Source: Nanobdellota archaeon (lineage in GTDB: Archaea; Nanobdellota; Nanobdellia; Parvarchaeales; Parvarchaeaceae). Taken from it: 35,461 nucleotides of DNA. The notes under the pieces are model-generated. The model ran no database searches. It saw nothing but the letters and a program-made list of their open reading frames with translations, and had not been told where the DNA came from. The stretch covers positions 1-35,461 of the forward strand of contig JAJYZA010000009.1 of the NCBI GenBank assembly GCA_021800365.1, in the 5' to 3' direction. Of the stretch, positions 16,986 through 25,205 are shown piece after piece (position 1 is the first letter of the stretch; each line of letters opens with the position of its first letter). The translations under genes and the position numbers were made by a program.

Positions 16986-16996
16986 CTTTGTGAGAA

Positions 16997-18166
16997 ATGG
17001 AATGTAGATATTGTAAAAGCGAGAACGTCATTAAGCGAGGAACGATAAAGCTGAAAAATAGCAAAGAGAAGCAAATTTACTTCTGCAAAGACTGCAAGAA
17101 GCGCTTCGTGGCCGAAAAGGAATACGAGCGAGTTTTCCCTATCGAGCATAAAGTGTACGTCAAGTCGGAGCGCAAGACATATCCCCAGGACTGGCCAAAT
17201 TACAACGAGGCGCAGAAGCAGGAGAAGCTGATATTCACCGACCTTCTGAAGGAGCTCTGCAGCTTCATAAAAGACGAAACGCCGCCTTATACCGGCAGAC
17301 CAGCAGTACCGATACGGCAGATGATATTCGCCTGCGTGATAAAATGCTATGAACGAGTCTCTTCCAGAAGAGAATACTCAGAACTCAAGATGGAACAGGA
17401 AAGAGACAAAATCTCGATAGTCCCGCACTTCAACACTGTAATAAAGTACTTCAATGATCCTAAGCTGATACCTATACTTACAGATCTGATAACATTCTCA
17501 GCATTGCCATTGAGAGGAGTGGAAGATACTTTTGCAGTGGATTCGAGCGGGCTTAGTTCTGCTTTATACTCAAGGTGGTTCGATTACAGATTCAACAACG
17601 ATAGGAAGGTCAGGAACTGGCTGAAGATACACGCCATATGCGGCACGAAGACGAACATCATAACAGCTATAAAAGTCACCGCTGGGAAAGCCGCAGATTC
17701 GCCGCAGTTCCCGCAACTTGTCAAGAATACTGCTAAATTCTTCAAGGTAAGTGAAGTGTCAGCGGACAAGGGTTATTCAAGTAGGTACAATTACGAAGCT
17801 GTTGCTGCAGTAGGCGGTGAATGTTATATCCCGTTCAAGAAGAATTCCACTGGAACTAGCCGAGGATCCGTACTCTGGCATAAGATGTACCATTACTTCA
17901 TGCTGAATCATGAGGAATTCGAGGCTTATTATCATAAACGGAGCAATGTCGAGTCGACATTCTCTATGATCAAGAGGAACTTGGGCGGCAGGCTGATGAT
18001 GAAGAAGGAAGTCAGCCAGGTGGTGGAATCGTTGGCTAAGGTGCTCTGCCATAATATCCTGTGCTTAATCCACGAAAGCTTCGAAAGTGGCATTATTTTT
18101 GACTTGGCCTCCTGTGCACATTTATTGGGCTCGGTGAACACAAATTCGACTTTAATTAAAGGATAG
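16997..18166 (+). mobile_element. IS element: DDE transposase with N-terminal zinc ribbon
   Basis: The 389-residue transposase starts with a zinc ribbon (Cys3, Cys6, Cys30 and Cys33: CRYC...CKDC) as in archaeal InsA-type N-termini, followed by an RNase H-fold DDE core: AVDSSG (Asp182), SADKGYSS (Asp257) and SNVESTFSMIKR (Glu319) with the YHKR-x-x-VE helix of IS4/IS5-like enzymes. The frame is intact, so the element may be active. I could not find matching terminal inverted repeats close to the gene. The only related repeats are the 17-bp and 15-bp sequences at 18173-18197, whose partners lie 6.3 kb away at the island's left end. It inserted downstream of the GHKL operon. Confidence 0.85.
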
Positions 18167-18180
18167 GCTTAGTTTATGTG

Positions 18181-18197
18181 CAAAGCCAGCCCTATAG
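18181..18197 (+). repeat. Right copy of the 17-bp direct repeat
   Basis: This is an exact second copy of caaagccagccctatag, preceded by tttatgtg so that tttatgtgcaaagcc is also inverted relative to 11918-11932. It lies 14 bp after the transposase stop codon. Confidence 0.6.
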
Positions 18198-18200
18198 AAA

Positions 18201-18230
18201 GGTTTATATATTAGTTATAATCTAATAACT
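18201..18230 (+). promoter_or_regulatory. Promoter with inverted repeat before the 115-aa gene
   Basis: A TATA-like ggtttatata is followed by agttat-aatcta-ataact, a 6-bp-arm inverted repeat just downstream, in a position to act as an operator. The gene also has a strong Shine-Dalgarno (aaaggaggc), so it is a leadered transcript, unlike most genes in the window. Confidence 0.45.
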
Positions 18231-18266
18231 GTATAGTAGTAGCAAAAAGCAACAAAGGAGGCATAT

Positions 18267-18614
18267 ATGGAAACAAAGAAAAAAACATTGGGTGAGATTT
18301 TAGGTAACATTGGAGGTACTATTAAAAGTGCACTTAAAACATACGCTTCGTATGGTCATCGTTTTGGCGAGAAGAGTATACTTAATAAGCTGGATGCTAC
18401 AGATTACGCTTCAATCGCTGAGGTTGGCATGACAGAAGGACTGATCTATGCAGGGGCGATTTATGCACTCGCAGGACGTACCCCGATGTCTTCAATTTAC
18501 AGTCTATTGGCGATTCCGGCTTTTGCGCTATTTAGAGTTGGACAGATGGCATATACTTCCAGAAAATGCCAGAAAGTCGAAAAGGAAATGCGCAATGAAA
18601 CGCCTTGGGTATAA
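18267..18614 (+). CDS. Small two-helix membrane protein, unknown function
   Basis: The 115-residue protein has a basic N-terminus (METKKKTLGEILGN) and two hydrophobic segments, TEGLIYAGAIYALAG and SIYSLLAIPAFALF, followed by a charged tail. It probably spans the membrane twice with both ends inside. A strong GGAGG ribosome-binding site 8 nt before the ATG fixes the start and suggests high translation. It sits between the island's right repeat and cdc6. I recognise no family. Confidence 0.55.
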   Translation: METKKKTLGEILGNIGGTIKSALKTYASYGHRFGEKSILNKLDATDYASIAEVGMTEGLIYAGAIYALAGRTPMSSIYSLLAIPAFALFRVGQMAYTSRKCQKVEKEMRNETPWV

Positions 18615-18793
18615 AGCTAAAAATATTTACCGATATCCCCCAGCGGATGAATCTGTTGGGTACCACAAGCTGACTTCCGATAGGATGTATCATAGTTTAC
18701 GGTTTCTCTGGTTTCTATGTAACAAAACGATCACAATGAGGACAAGATAAGCTGTTATCAGGAACAGACGAAAATTTCTGACCGAAGTACGCT

Positions 18794-18811
18794 CCATAGG
18801 CAACCCTATGG
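18794..18811. terminator. Hairpin between convergent genes
   Basis: ccatagg-caac-cctatgg is a perfect 7-bp stem with a 4-nt loop, 12 bp beyond the end of cdc6 on the minus strand. It could aid termination or mRNA stability. The surrounding 208-bp gap (18615-18822) holds nothing else recognisable. Confidence 0.35.
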
Positions 18812-18822
18812 CCGCGGATTAT

Positions 18823-20100
18823 CTATCCTGATTTTAGATCATTTCTCAGGATCTCTTCTACCTTCATCAGAAGCGCAGGCGAGAATGCTATATTAAGTTC
18901 TCTGGTCCTGCCATAGCGCCCGTTGCTCTTTACTCTAGACATTATCAGAGAATTGTAATCCATGTCGGCTATTAGGTCGGATATCCTTCTGAAAGTAAGC
19001 CTTTTCAAGCCATACTTGTCGGATATCTTAATGTATGCATCGTAGACTTCGCCGCTGTACACCTTGCCCATCCTTTTACTTCTTGCCGTGACTATGATCG
19101 AATATAATATGCTCTTGCCCTGCTTCGTCATGGACTTGATCATCTCTTCTGTTATATTCTGTTCTAGGATATCGGTGGCCTTGTCCAAGTCTTCCTCAAG
19201 TACTTTTACTCTTCCCGACTGTTGCGTTGTCTCGCCAGCGACTCTTAGAAGATTAAGCGCCTTTCTTACGTCTCCATGCTCTTGTGCGGCGAGTGCTGCA
19301 CATTTCTTTATTACGCTTTCGTCCAAGGCATCGGTATAAAATGAATCTTTAGTCCTTGTTTGGAGTATATTCTCTATCTCGATTGCATTGTAAGGCTTGA
19401 ACACAAGTTCTACCGGGCTTAATGAACTTTTTACCCGTTGATCCAATGAAGCCTTAAGGTCTGTGTTGTTGGATATGCCGATTATGGAAATCTTAGCGTG
19501 TTTCATCGACTCATTTAATCTAAGGAGGCTATAAAGGACTCCGTCTCCTGCGTTTTGTATCAATTTTTCTATTTCGTCGAGTATAAGTATAAGATATTTA
19601 TCTTCGATATCGACATTGGAGACTAAGCGCTTGTATAGCTGATTCACTGAAAGGCCGCTTACTGGTACTTTAACGCCGAAAACCGTGCAAAGGTTGGATA
19701 TAAGTCTATATTCCGTGTCGTTGTTTTCGAGACGGCAGTTTATATATATCGGCATCACGTTGACGTTCTTATCCAAAGCCAATGAAGCGAGATTCTGAGC
19801 CACATATCGTGTCACCAATGATTTTCCAGTGCCGGAAAAACCATAGATAAGTAGGTTTGATATTCTCTCCAGCAACAGACTCGGCGCCAAGATATTAGAA
19901 ATGACCTCTATTTCAGCGTCTCTGTGAAGTATCTCAGTCGGCACGAAAGACGATGACAGTGCTTCCTTATTTTTAAATATTCTTTTGTTGAGAAGAAACT
20001 GATTGAAAATGTCTTTTGGGTTAATTTTTTTCTTTTCTGTTTCTGAAGACGAAAGCTCACGAGAGATTTTTTGAGAATCATCGAAAAAATCTTTTGGCAT
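18823..20100 (-). CDS. cdc6: Orc1/Cdc6 replication initiator
   Basis: This AAA+ ATPase binds origin recognition boxes and loads the MCM helicase. From Met 20100 the Walker A is YGFSGTGKS (about 86-94) and the Walker B LILILDEIEKL (about 170-180). Sensor 1 is IIGISNNTDL and a lid region follows. The C-terminal winged-helix domain is seen in YGLKRLTFRRISDLIADM and ends near KVEEIL. The track begins nine codons earlier (MLVIIIKFY), but a minus-strand TATA-like tttaaat lies about 30-35 nt before Met 20100 and MPKDFFDDSQK looks like a family start, so I prefer it, giving 425 residues. The AT-rich region upstream contains ORB-like sites. Confidence 0.9.
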   Translation of the reverse strand: MPKDFFDDSQKISRELSSSETEKKKINPKDIFNQFLLNKRIFKNKEALSSSFVPTEILHRDAEIEVISNILAPSLLLERISNLLIYGFSGTGKSLVTRYVAQNLASLALDKNVNVMPIYINCRLENNDTEYRLISNLCTVFGVKVPVSGLSVNQLYKRLVSNVDIEDKYLILILDEIEKLIQNAGDGVLYSLLRLNESMKHAKISIIGISNNTDLKASLDQRVKSSLSPVELVFKPYNAIEIENILQTRTKDSFYTDALDESVIKKCAALAAQEHGDVRKALNLLRVAGETTQQSGRVKVLEEDLDKATDILEQNITEEMIKSMTKQGKSILYSIIVTARSKRMGKVYSGEVYDAYIKISDKYGLKRLTFRRISDLIADMDYNSLIMSRVKSNGRYGRTRELNIAFSPALLMKVEEILRNDLKSG

Positions 20101-20127
20101 ATAAAATTTTATAATTATTACTAGCAT

Positions 20128-20569
20128 TTACCTATTTAAATAGATAATGTAACTAAATGTTATATAACTCTAGATATATAACTTTAATTCTATGAATGCA
20201 TAGAGACACCTATGTTTCCTGTGGAGAAGATTTTAGTAATTTTATAAACATTAATTGATTACTTACTACTTCTATTATTCTATATAGAATAATAGAATAA
20301 TAATATAATATGGTTCCATAAGAAATCATAGTCTATTCCATAGGAAATAATCCAACAGATAAATAATCCCGATCTTAATTAAAAATAATTTTTTATCTTT
20401 CATAGAAAAATTTAAATAAAAAAGATTCTGCAGTGGAAATTTTAAACATCTCTTTTCATTGGTATCGTTTCGTTTGGAAAAATGGTTTTGCCGACGATTT
20501 TTGCTGTTTTTTGCGCTTTAAAAAGGAAAAGTTTAAATATAGTTATTACATTAAGAATAGAATAAAATT
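20128..20569. other. Probable replication origin with ORB-like boxes
   Basis: This 442-bp gap upstream of cdc6 is strongly AT-rich, for example tatataactctagatatata and tctattattctatatagaat, and suits duplex unwinding. Four elements resemble the archaeal origin recognition box core TTCCAnnGGAAA: cttctccacaggaaac (minus strand, 20214-20229), ggttccataagaaatc (20312-20327), ctattccataggaaat (20333-20348) and ttctgcagtggaaattt (20426-20442). Their position next to cdc6 is the usual archaeal arrangement. Whether this is the chromosomal origin or that of an element is open. The downstream end also carries the promoter of the next operon (tttaaatata near 20532). Confidence 0.6.
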
Positions 20570-20851
20570 ATGAGAAAAGAAAAATTAAAGTATGGTAATA
20601 TGTATGAGCATAAATATATGACACAAGCTCCTAATTTATCCAGATTAAAATCAAGTTTTTCATCTCTAGTATCTTATTTCAACGTTTCCAGAGGAAATGA
20701 GGGTGTCTGTGTGACCGCAAAGAGATCATTAGTGATTAATCTGGCAGTCCTGCCTATGCTCGCGGGCTTCACTACCCCGTTCATTGCTTTATTGACGATT
20801 CTTTCTTTCGGTCTGATAGTAACGCTCGGAGGAGTTTATGGGCAGAGTTAG
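20570..20851 (+). CDS. Small membrane protein, first gene of the HerA operon
   Basis: The 93-residue protein has a basic, soluble N-terminal half (MRKEKLKYGNMYEHKYM...) and a long hydrophobic C-terminal half with two probable helices (SLVINLAVLPMLAGF and PFIALLTILSFGLIVTLGG). TATA-like tttaaatata lies about 30 nt before the ATG. It overlaps the following gene by 14 bp, so it is the first gene of a coupled four-gene operon that ends in a HerA/VirB4-like ATPase. Its size and two helices recall the small inner-membrane subunits of type IV secretion or archaeal Ced systems, but there is no sequence motif to prove this. Confidence 0.6.
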   Translation: MRKEKLKYGNMYEHKYMTQAPNLSRLKSSFSSLVSYFNVSRGNEGVCVTAKRSLVINLAVLPMLAGFTTPFIALLTILSFGLIVTLGGVYGQS

Positions 20852-22340
20852 AAGCCTCATGCCAGCATTAATATTACTCATAGTATTACTTTTGATGGGG
20901 ACATCGAGAGCGCAGACTGGCGGCGGTTCGATTAGTTGCAATAACCTTACCTATTTAGTTTCTACTACATTATCCCAAAACGTTAATGCGTCTGCATGCT
21001 GGATTATAATAGGCAAAGGCGTAGATCTTACTCTTAATAATTATAATATTTCAGCGAAGGTGATTGAAAACAATGGCACATTGATATTCACGTCGCCGGC
21101 ATATGATGCTGAAAGCGCCAATAGCTGGTATGACCCGTCTTCCTCGGTGATAGATACCCCGTACTTAATAAATTATGGAACTATTTATTGGCAGGAGCCT
21201 ATAATCAATTTCACTAACTTTTATAATTATGGGATAATAAACGACACTCTCGTAGCGAATGGGAACACTGCATGCGTCGTCCCTTCGCCGGTCGGTTATC
21301 CTTCCTCATTTTCAGGTTCCGGCGGAGGCGGCCAATCTGGAGGTTCCGGATACGGCGGCATCGGTGGAGCGGCTAGGATCGGACTTATAATTGAGGCTGG
21401 GAATTTCGTCAATACAGGCGCGATCTTTGATAATGGGCTGGATGCAGGCAACGGCGGCGTAGATTGTACGACCAACTTCTGGGCCGCCGGAGGAAATACC
21501 CTGGCGACAGGCGGCAGTGTCGGCAGTCCGGGTCAGAACGGGATAACTCCGCCTCAAAAATTGCTGTCTTTTTCGGACAACTTGTCTGTGCTCGATAGCG
21601 CGGGTGGCGGATGGGGACAAAGCGATTCAGCCGGAGGCAGCGGGGGTGCATCTGTAGAGGTACTTTACGGCAGCGGTTCCGGTTTCAATAATATTTACGT
21701 ATACGGCGGGCAAGGAATAAATGGCGGAGGGACTGGTGGAGCGGGCCAGATATTTCTGTTTGCTGATCCAAATCTGGTGACAGACCCTTCCTCAGGAGGT
21801 GTGAATTCCACGACGAACTTCTCTGCCGGCGGAAACAAAAATAGCTCGCTGTCTGGTAACATGAGCCTCCTAGAATCAGAAGTACGGAATCTAACTGCAG
21901 TTGTATTGTCCATTAAGGCGCAGATCGGCAACCTTAATCAGAGCTATGCGGCTTTTTCTTCAGGGATAGGCAGCGAATATACCACGATAGAAGATGAGTA
22001 CTCCTCCTTAGGCGGTTTGATGGGCAGCGGTTTTAAAAATCTTTTAAGCCAGGACAGGAACGCATCCGATTTATTAACGGATCTTGTAAACAGCTCTATA
22101 AGCACCGCTTACGTCTTGAACAATGGCACGGATAAGGCATTAAAAAATCTCTCGTCGTATGTGGTGGGATTAGACCAGCCAAAGATCCGCTTTCCGAACG
22201 TTTCCATTTTCAATTCAATGAGCCCTTTTCCGCCGAACACATCTACAAAGCCGCAGCCAAGCCTTGCACAGACGATAATTTCGGACATCGTAAGCGCTGC
22301 AATGTTTCTTCCGAATCTGGTGTATTCTCTTTTGGTGTGA
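20838..22340 (+). CDS. Secreted glycine-rich, membrane-anchored surface protein
   Basis: The 500-residue protein has a signal peptide (MGRVRSLMPALILLIVLLLMGTSRAQ), then an extracellular region rich in Gly, Asn and Ser. Beta-helix-like NNGTLIF and NYGTIYW turns are followed by a very glycine-rich core (GGGGQSGGSGYGGIGG). Residues about 335-400 form a heptad-like coiled coil (MSLLESEVRNLTAVVLSIKAQ), and the last 30 residues include a hydrophobic stretch (IISDIVSAAMFLPNLVYSLLV) that should anchor it. NXS/T glycosylation sites are abundant. cggaggag gives a good ribosome-binding site 5 nt before the ATG. It is probably a stalk or adhesin-like outer component working with the operon's ATPase. Confidence 0.65.
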   Translation: MGRVRSLMPALILLIVLLLMGTSRAQTGGGSISCNNLTYLVSTTLSQNVNASACWIIIGKGVDLTLNNYNISAKVIENNGTLIFTSPAYDAESANSWYDPSSSVIDTPYLINYGTIYWQEPIINFTNFYNYGIINDTLVANGNTACVVPSPVGYPSSFSGSGGGGQSGGSGYGGIGGAARIGLIIEAGNFVNTGAIFDNGLDAGNGGVDCTTNFWAAGGNTLATGGSVGSPGQNGITPPQKLLSFSDNLSVLDSAGGGWGQSDSAGGSGGASVEVLYGSGSGFNNIYVYGGQGINGGGTGGAGQIFLFADPNLVTDPSSGGVNSTTNFSAGGNKNSSLSGNMSLLESEVRNLTAVVLSIKAQIGNLNQSYAAFSSGIGSEYTTIEDEYSSLGGLMGSGFKNLLSQDRNASDLLTDLVNSSISTAYVLNNGTDKALKNLSSYVVGLDQPKIRFPNVSIFNSMSPFPPNTSTKPQPSLAQTIISDIVSAAMFLPNLVYSLLV

Positions 22341-22341
22341 T

Positions 22342-22977
22342 GTGGAAGACGATGATCTCGAAAAATTATGCGATGCCATCCAAAAACTTAATAAGCGGGT
22401 CTCGGACCTAGATCAAAGGAACGTAGATATCGAAAGCCTTATAGCCTCTCTAGCGCCGGTACAGGGCAAGCAGAACGTCGACAACATAGTGGACCAGGAA
22501 TGCACTATCGCGGATCCTTTGAATCTAAATGGATACAAGAGTATATCGATGCCTAACGGGGGCGTAGTGAAACTTAAGTCAAAATCATTCTGCATAAATG
22601 GAAGACATCTGGTCGTGAATGCGGACGACATAATATTCTGTTCTAAATGCAACACGATAATGTGCAAGCAGCACGATCATGGGCTGGATGAACCGGTCTG
22701 CACAAACTGCCTAAAAGAGGAAATAAAGGATTTCGATGACGTAAGCCTTTACATCCTTTTTTCTCTGCGCAATGGCATATCTATAAGGCGGCTAAAAGCA
22801 AGGATCAACGTCCCGCAGGAGAAGTTCAAGGAGGCAATCGAAAAGCTGTTTTCATACAGCAGCATATCACAGGATATTTTCCTGAGATACCACATAACCA
22901 TCTACGGCGAGCAGGTACTTGATACGGCCGCGCGCCTGTACGATTTCTCTTTTTTGGAGCCTCTAAAATCCAAATGA
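22342..22977 (+). CDS. Zinc-binding, winged-helix-like protein
   Basis: The 211-residue cytoplasmic protein starts at a GTG one base after the upstream stop codon. Residues 1-45 form a coiled coil (LEKLCDAIQKLNKRVSDLDQRN). Residues about 83-125 contain a Cys/His cluster (FCINGRH, FCSKCNTIMCKQHDHG and VCTNC) that should bind one or two zinc ions, like a ribbon or B-box. The C-terminal 80 residues (LYILFSLRNGISIRRLKARINVPQEKFKEAIEKLF) look like a winged helix. It sits between the surface protein and the HerA-like ATPase and may be an adaptor. I do not recognise a named family. Confidence 0.6.
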   Translation: MEDDDLEKLCDAIQKLNKRVSDLDQRNVDIESLIASLAPVQGKQNVDNIVDQECTIADPLNLNGYKSISMPNGGVVKLKSKSFCINGRHLVVNADDIIFCSKCNTIMCKQHDHGLDEPVCTNCLKEEIKDFDDVSLYILFSLRNGISIRRLKARINVPQEKFKEAIEKLFSYSSISQDIFLRYHITIYGEQVLDTAARLYDFSFLEPLKSK

Positions 22978-22978
22978 T

Positions 22979-24901
22979 ATGAGCATAGACAAAGCGCTGG
23001 AAGAAGCCGTGCTAAAAGTAAACAGGTACGGCAGGTTAACCGACGTTTCAAACATAACCGCGATGCTTGAGCGCGTTGCAAAGACTGCTGACTTTGAGAT
23101 GAAAGCGTTCCTGCTCCAGAGGGTCTTCTCGATGCTTAATGCGCTAGAATCCAGGTTTCCGCTGGCAGATGCCATGGAGGAGCCGCCCGAGATAAGGCCT
23201 ATGCCGGGAAACATTTCGCTCGGCAGCATAGTCGACGGCGCAGGAGGGAGCATAGATTTCAAGCTTTCAAAAGAGGACCTCAACAAGAACATACTGATAG
23301 CGGCTGCGGTAGGCCACGGCAAGACCTCGTTGATATACAACCTGCTGACGCAGCTGAAAGGCGAAGATCTGGCTTACCTGGTATTCGATCTCAAGCGAGA
23401 TTACAAATCTCTCGCTTTGGAAGAAGATACAATATATTTAGATGCGGGCAGTCTGCGGATAAACCCGTTCGAGCCGCCGGCAGGAGTGCCGTTCAAGGAA
23501 TGGGCCGTGCACCTGGTCGACACGTTTTCTCATGCTTTTTCGCTTCTTATCGGCAGCCGCGATTTTCTACTGAGAAGCATGCTCGATTTTTATGATTCTA
23601 CCGACGACAAAGGTGCCGTCACCCTACCGAATTTTCTTTGTTTTCTCGATGAGATGCACGTCAGAAGCGAATATTTCAAGGTCGTTCAGGGACGCATAGC
23701 AGCACTGCTGGCTTCATCCGATATCTTTTCGTGCGGCAATGGCATCGACATTTCTGGACTGGACAAGTTCAATGTAGTGATAGGCATGGACAAGCTCGGG
23801 CTACCTGAGCAGTTTTTTGTATTTTCTCTAGTGCTGTCACATCTTTTTTATATGAACATCAATGACCCGACGAAACGGGGCAATCTTTACAAGGTCATAG
23901 TCGTCGACGATGCGCACACCCTTCTCGACGTCAACAGGGAGAGAGACTATGCGATGGGAATACCGGTGATACACCAGATAATCGCCAAGATGCGAGAGCT
24001 CGGGGTAGGTTTTATTTTCGCCGACCAGCAGATGTCATCGCTGATATCAGGAGTCATACAGAACAGTAATACGAAGTTCATAGGAAGGATCAACATGATG
24101 GACGACCTTAATCGGGTCTTTGGAAGGGCTCTCGACACTCAGGTGGTAAAGACGGTATCGACTCTAAACACAGGAGAATTCTTGGTATTATCAGACAAAG
24201 CGACCCCTTTCTGTGTTATGGAAGCTAGGCGGATAAAGATGAACAAAGACATTGACGATGTACTTGTCCAGATAAATCAAAGGGGCTACAAAAAGTTTTT
24301 GTATCATTCTATAGAGTCGGACGACTTGAGCATTATACGGCAGTTCATGTCAGAAGTAAGCAAAAACCCGGAATCAGACTCGATGGCGCATAAGAAAAAC
24401 TTGTCCCCGGCTATTGACAGCAGGAAATTCGATATCGTGCGGCAAAAGTTACTCAAGGATAATCTCATAGATGAGATATCTCTGAGGACTTCTGAGGGAA
24501 AAACCTCTAAATTTATATATCTAAAAGCATCCGCCGCTGAAAAGATAGAAGACATTAGCATTAATGAAAAACCTGTTCTTTGGGAGAGAGATGTGTTCGC
24601 AAAAATGGTATTAAAGAGGCTTATAATACAGAAGCTCACGGCGCAGCACATCGAATTTACAGAAGACGAGACGGGATTGTTATTGGGCGGCTTTAAAAAA
24701 GTATACATAACTTTCATGGACAAAGGAGATGCGCTGTCCAAGATAATGGAGACGGCTTTTTACAAGGTCATAGATGTCGTAGACGACAGCATAACGGAAT
24801 CTACGGTGCTTTTAAGACTCCGCAAGATAAGCAAGCCGGAAGCCCTGGTAAATCTAAAAAATTTAAGGGTATTCGAACCGGCAGATTTTAACTTATTTTG
24901 A
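22979..24901 (+). CDS. HerA/VirB4-type (FtsK-HerA) ATPase
   Basis: The 640-residue protein has Walker A AAAVGHGKTSL (about 108-118), an FDLKRDY segment as in HerA/VirB4 proteins, the DAGSLRINPFEPP loop, Walker B VIVVDDAHTLL (about 306-316) and a sensor-like FADQQMSSL followed by NSNTKFIGRI. These are hallmarks of the FtsK-HerA superfamily, especially VirB4/TraC and DUF87-like motors that power DNA or protein translocation at the membrane. The last 200 residues are a charged extension of unknown role. It is the final gene of the coupled operon and starts 1 bp after the preceding stop codon. Conjugation, Ced-like DNA uptake or pilus assembly are all possible. Confidence 0.8.
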   Translation: MSIDKALEEAVLKVNRYGRLTDVSNITAMLERVAKTADFEMKAFLLQRVFSMLNALESRFPLADAMEEPPEIRPMPGNISLGSIVDGAGGSIDFKLSKEDLNKNILIAAAVGHGKTSLIYNLLTQLKGEDLAYLVFDLKRDYKSLALEEDTIYLDAGSLRINPFEPPAGVPFKEWAVHLVDTFSHAFSLLIGSRDFLLRSMLDFYDSTDDKGAVTLPNFLCFLDEMHVRSEYFKVVQGRIAALLASSDIFSCGNGIDISGLDKFNVVIGMDKLGLPEQFFVFSLVLSHLFYMNINDPTKRGNLYKVIVVDDAHTLLDVNRERDYAMGIPVIHQIIAKMRELGVGFIFADQQMSSLISGVIQNSNTKFIGRINMMDDLNRVFGRALDTQVVKTVSTLNTGEFLVLSDKATPFCVMEARRIKMNKDIDDVLVQINQRGYKKFLYHSIESDDLSIIRQFMSEVSKNPESDSMAHKKNLSPAIDSRKFDIVRQKLLKDNLIDEISLRTSEGKTSKFIYLKASAAEKIEDISINEKPVLWERDVFAKMVLKRLIIQKLTAQHIEFTEDETGLLLGGFKKVYITFMDKGDALSKIMETAFYKVIDVVDDSITESTVLLRLRKISKPEALVNLKNLRVFEPADFNLF

Positions 24902-24974
24902 CAATTGAGTTGTAAAGGAGTAAACAAAACAAAATTCTGCTCGCAATGGAAAATAAGATATCATGTAATCTTAG

Positions 24975-25181
24975 CTGGTTTTAAACGCGGCAAACGAACT
25001 TACATATGCGTCAAATAGGCAGGCCATGAACGATAGAGAAATAAGCAATCTTATAGTGGCTTCAAAAGAACTCCACTGCAATAATCTTCTCGTCATAACA
25101 TGGGACTACGAAGCCGAGGAGAAAGTCAAGGGCAAGAAGATAAAATTCGTCCCTCTATGGAAATGGCTCCTCAATCTTTAA
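24975..25181 (+). pseudogene. 3' remnant of an archaeal AAA-DUF4143 ATPase (tail copy 1)
   Basis: An open frame with no start domain reads ...MNDREISNLIVASKEL, then HCNNLLVITWDYEAEEKV and KGKKIKFVPLWKWLLNL, and stops at TAA 25179-25181. This is the well-known C-terminal end of archaeal DUF4143 ATPases (LLVITWDYE...IKFiPLWKWLL). All upstream domains are missing. The taa stop is embedded in ctttaaat, the TATA-like box of the pilin gene 25 nt downstream. It fills most of the 304-bp gap 24902-25205. Confidence 0.75.
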
Positions 25182-25205
25182 ATCTTCCAGTCAGCATAAA
25201 TCCTT

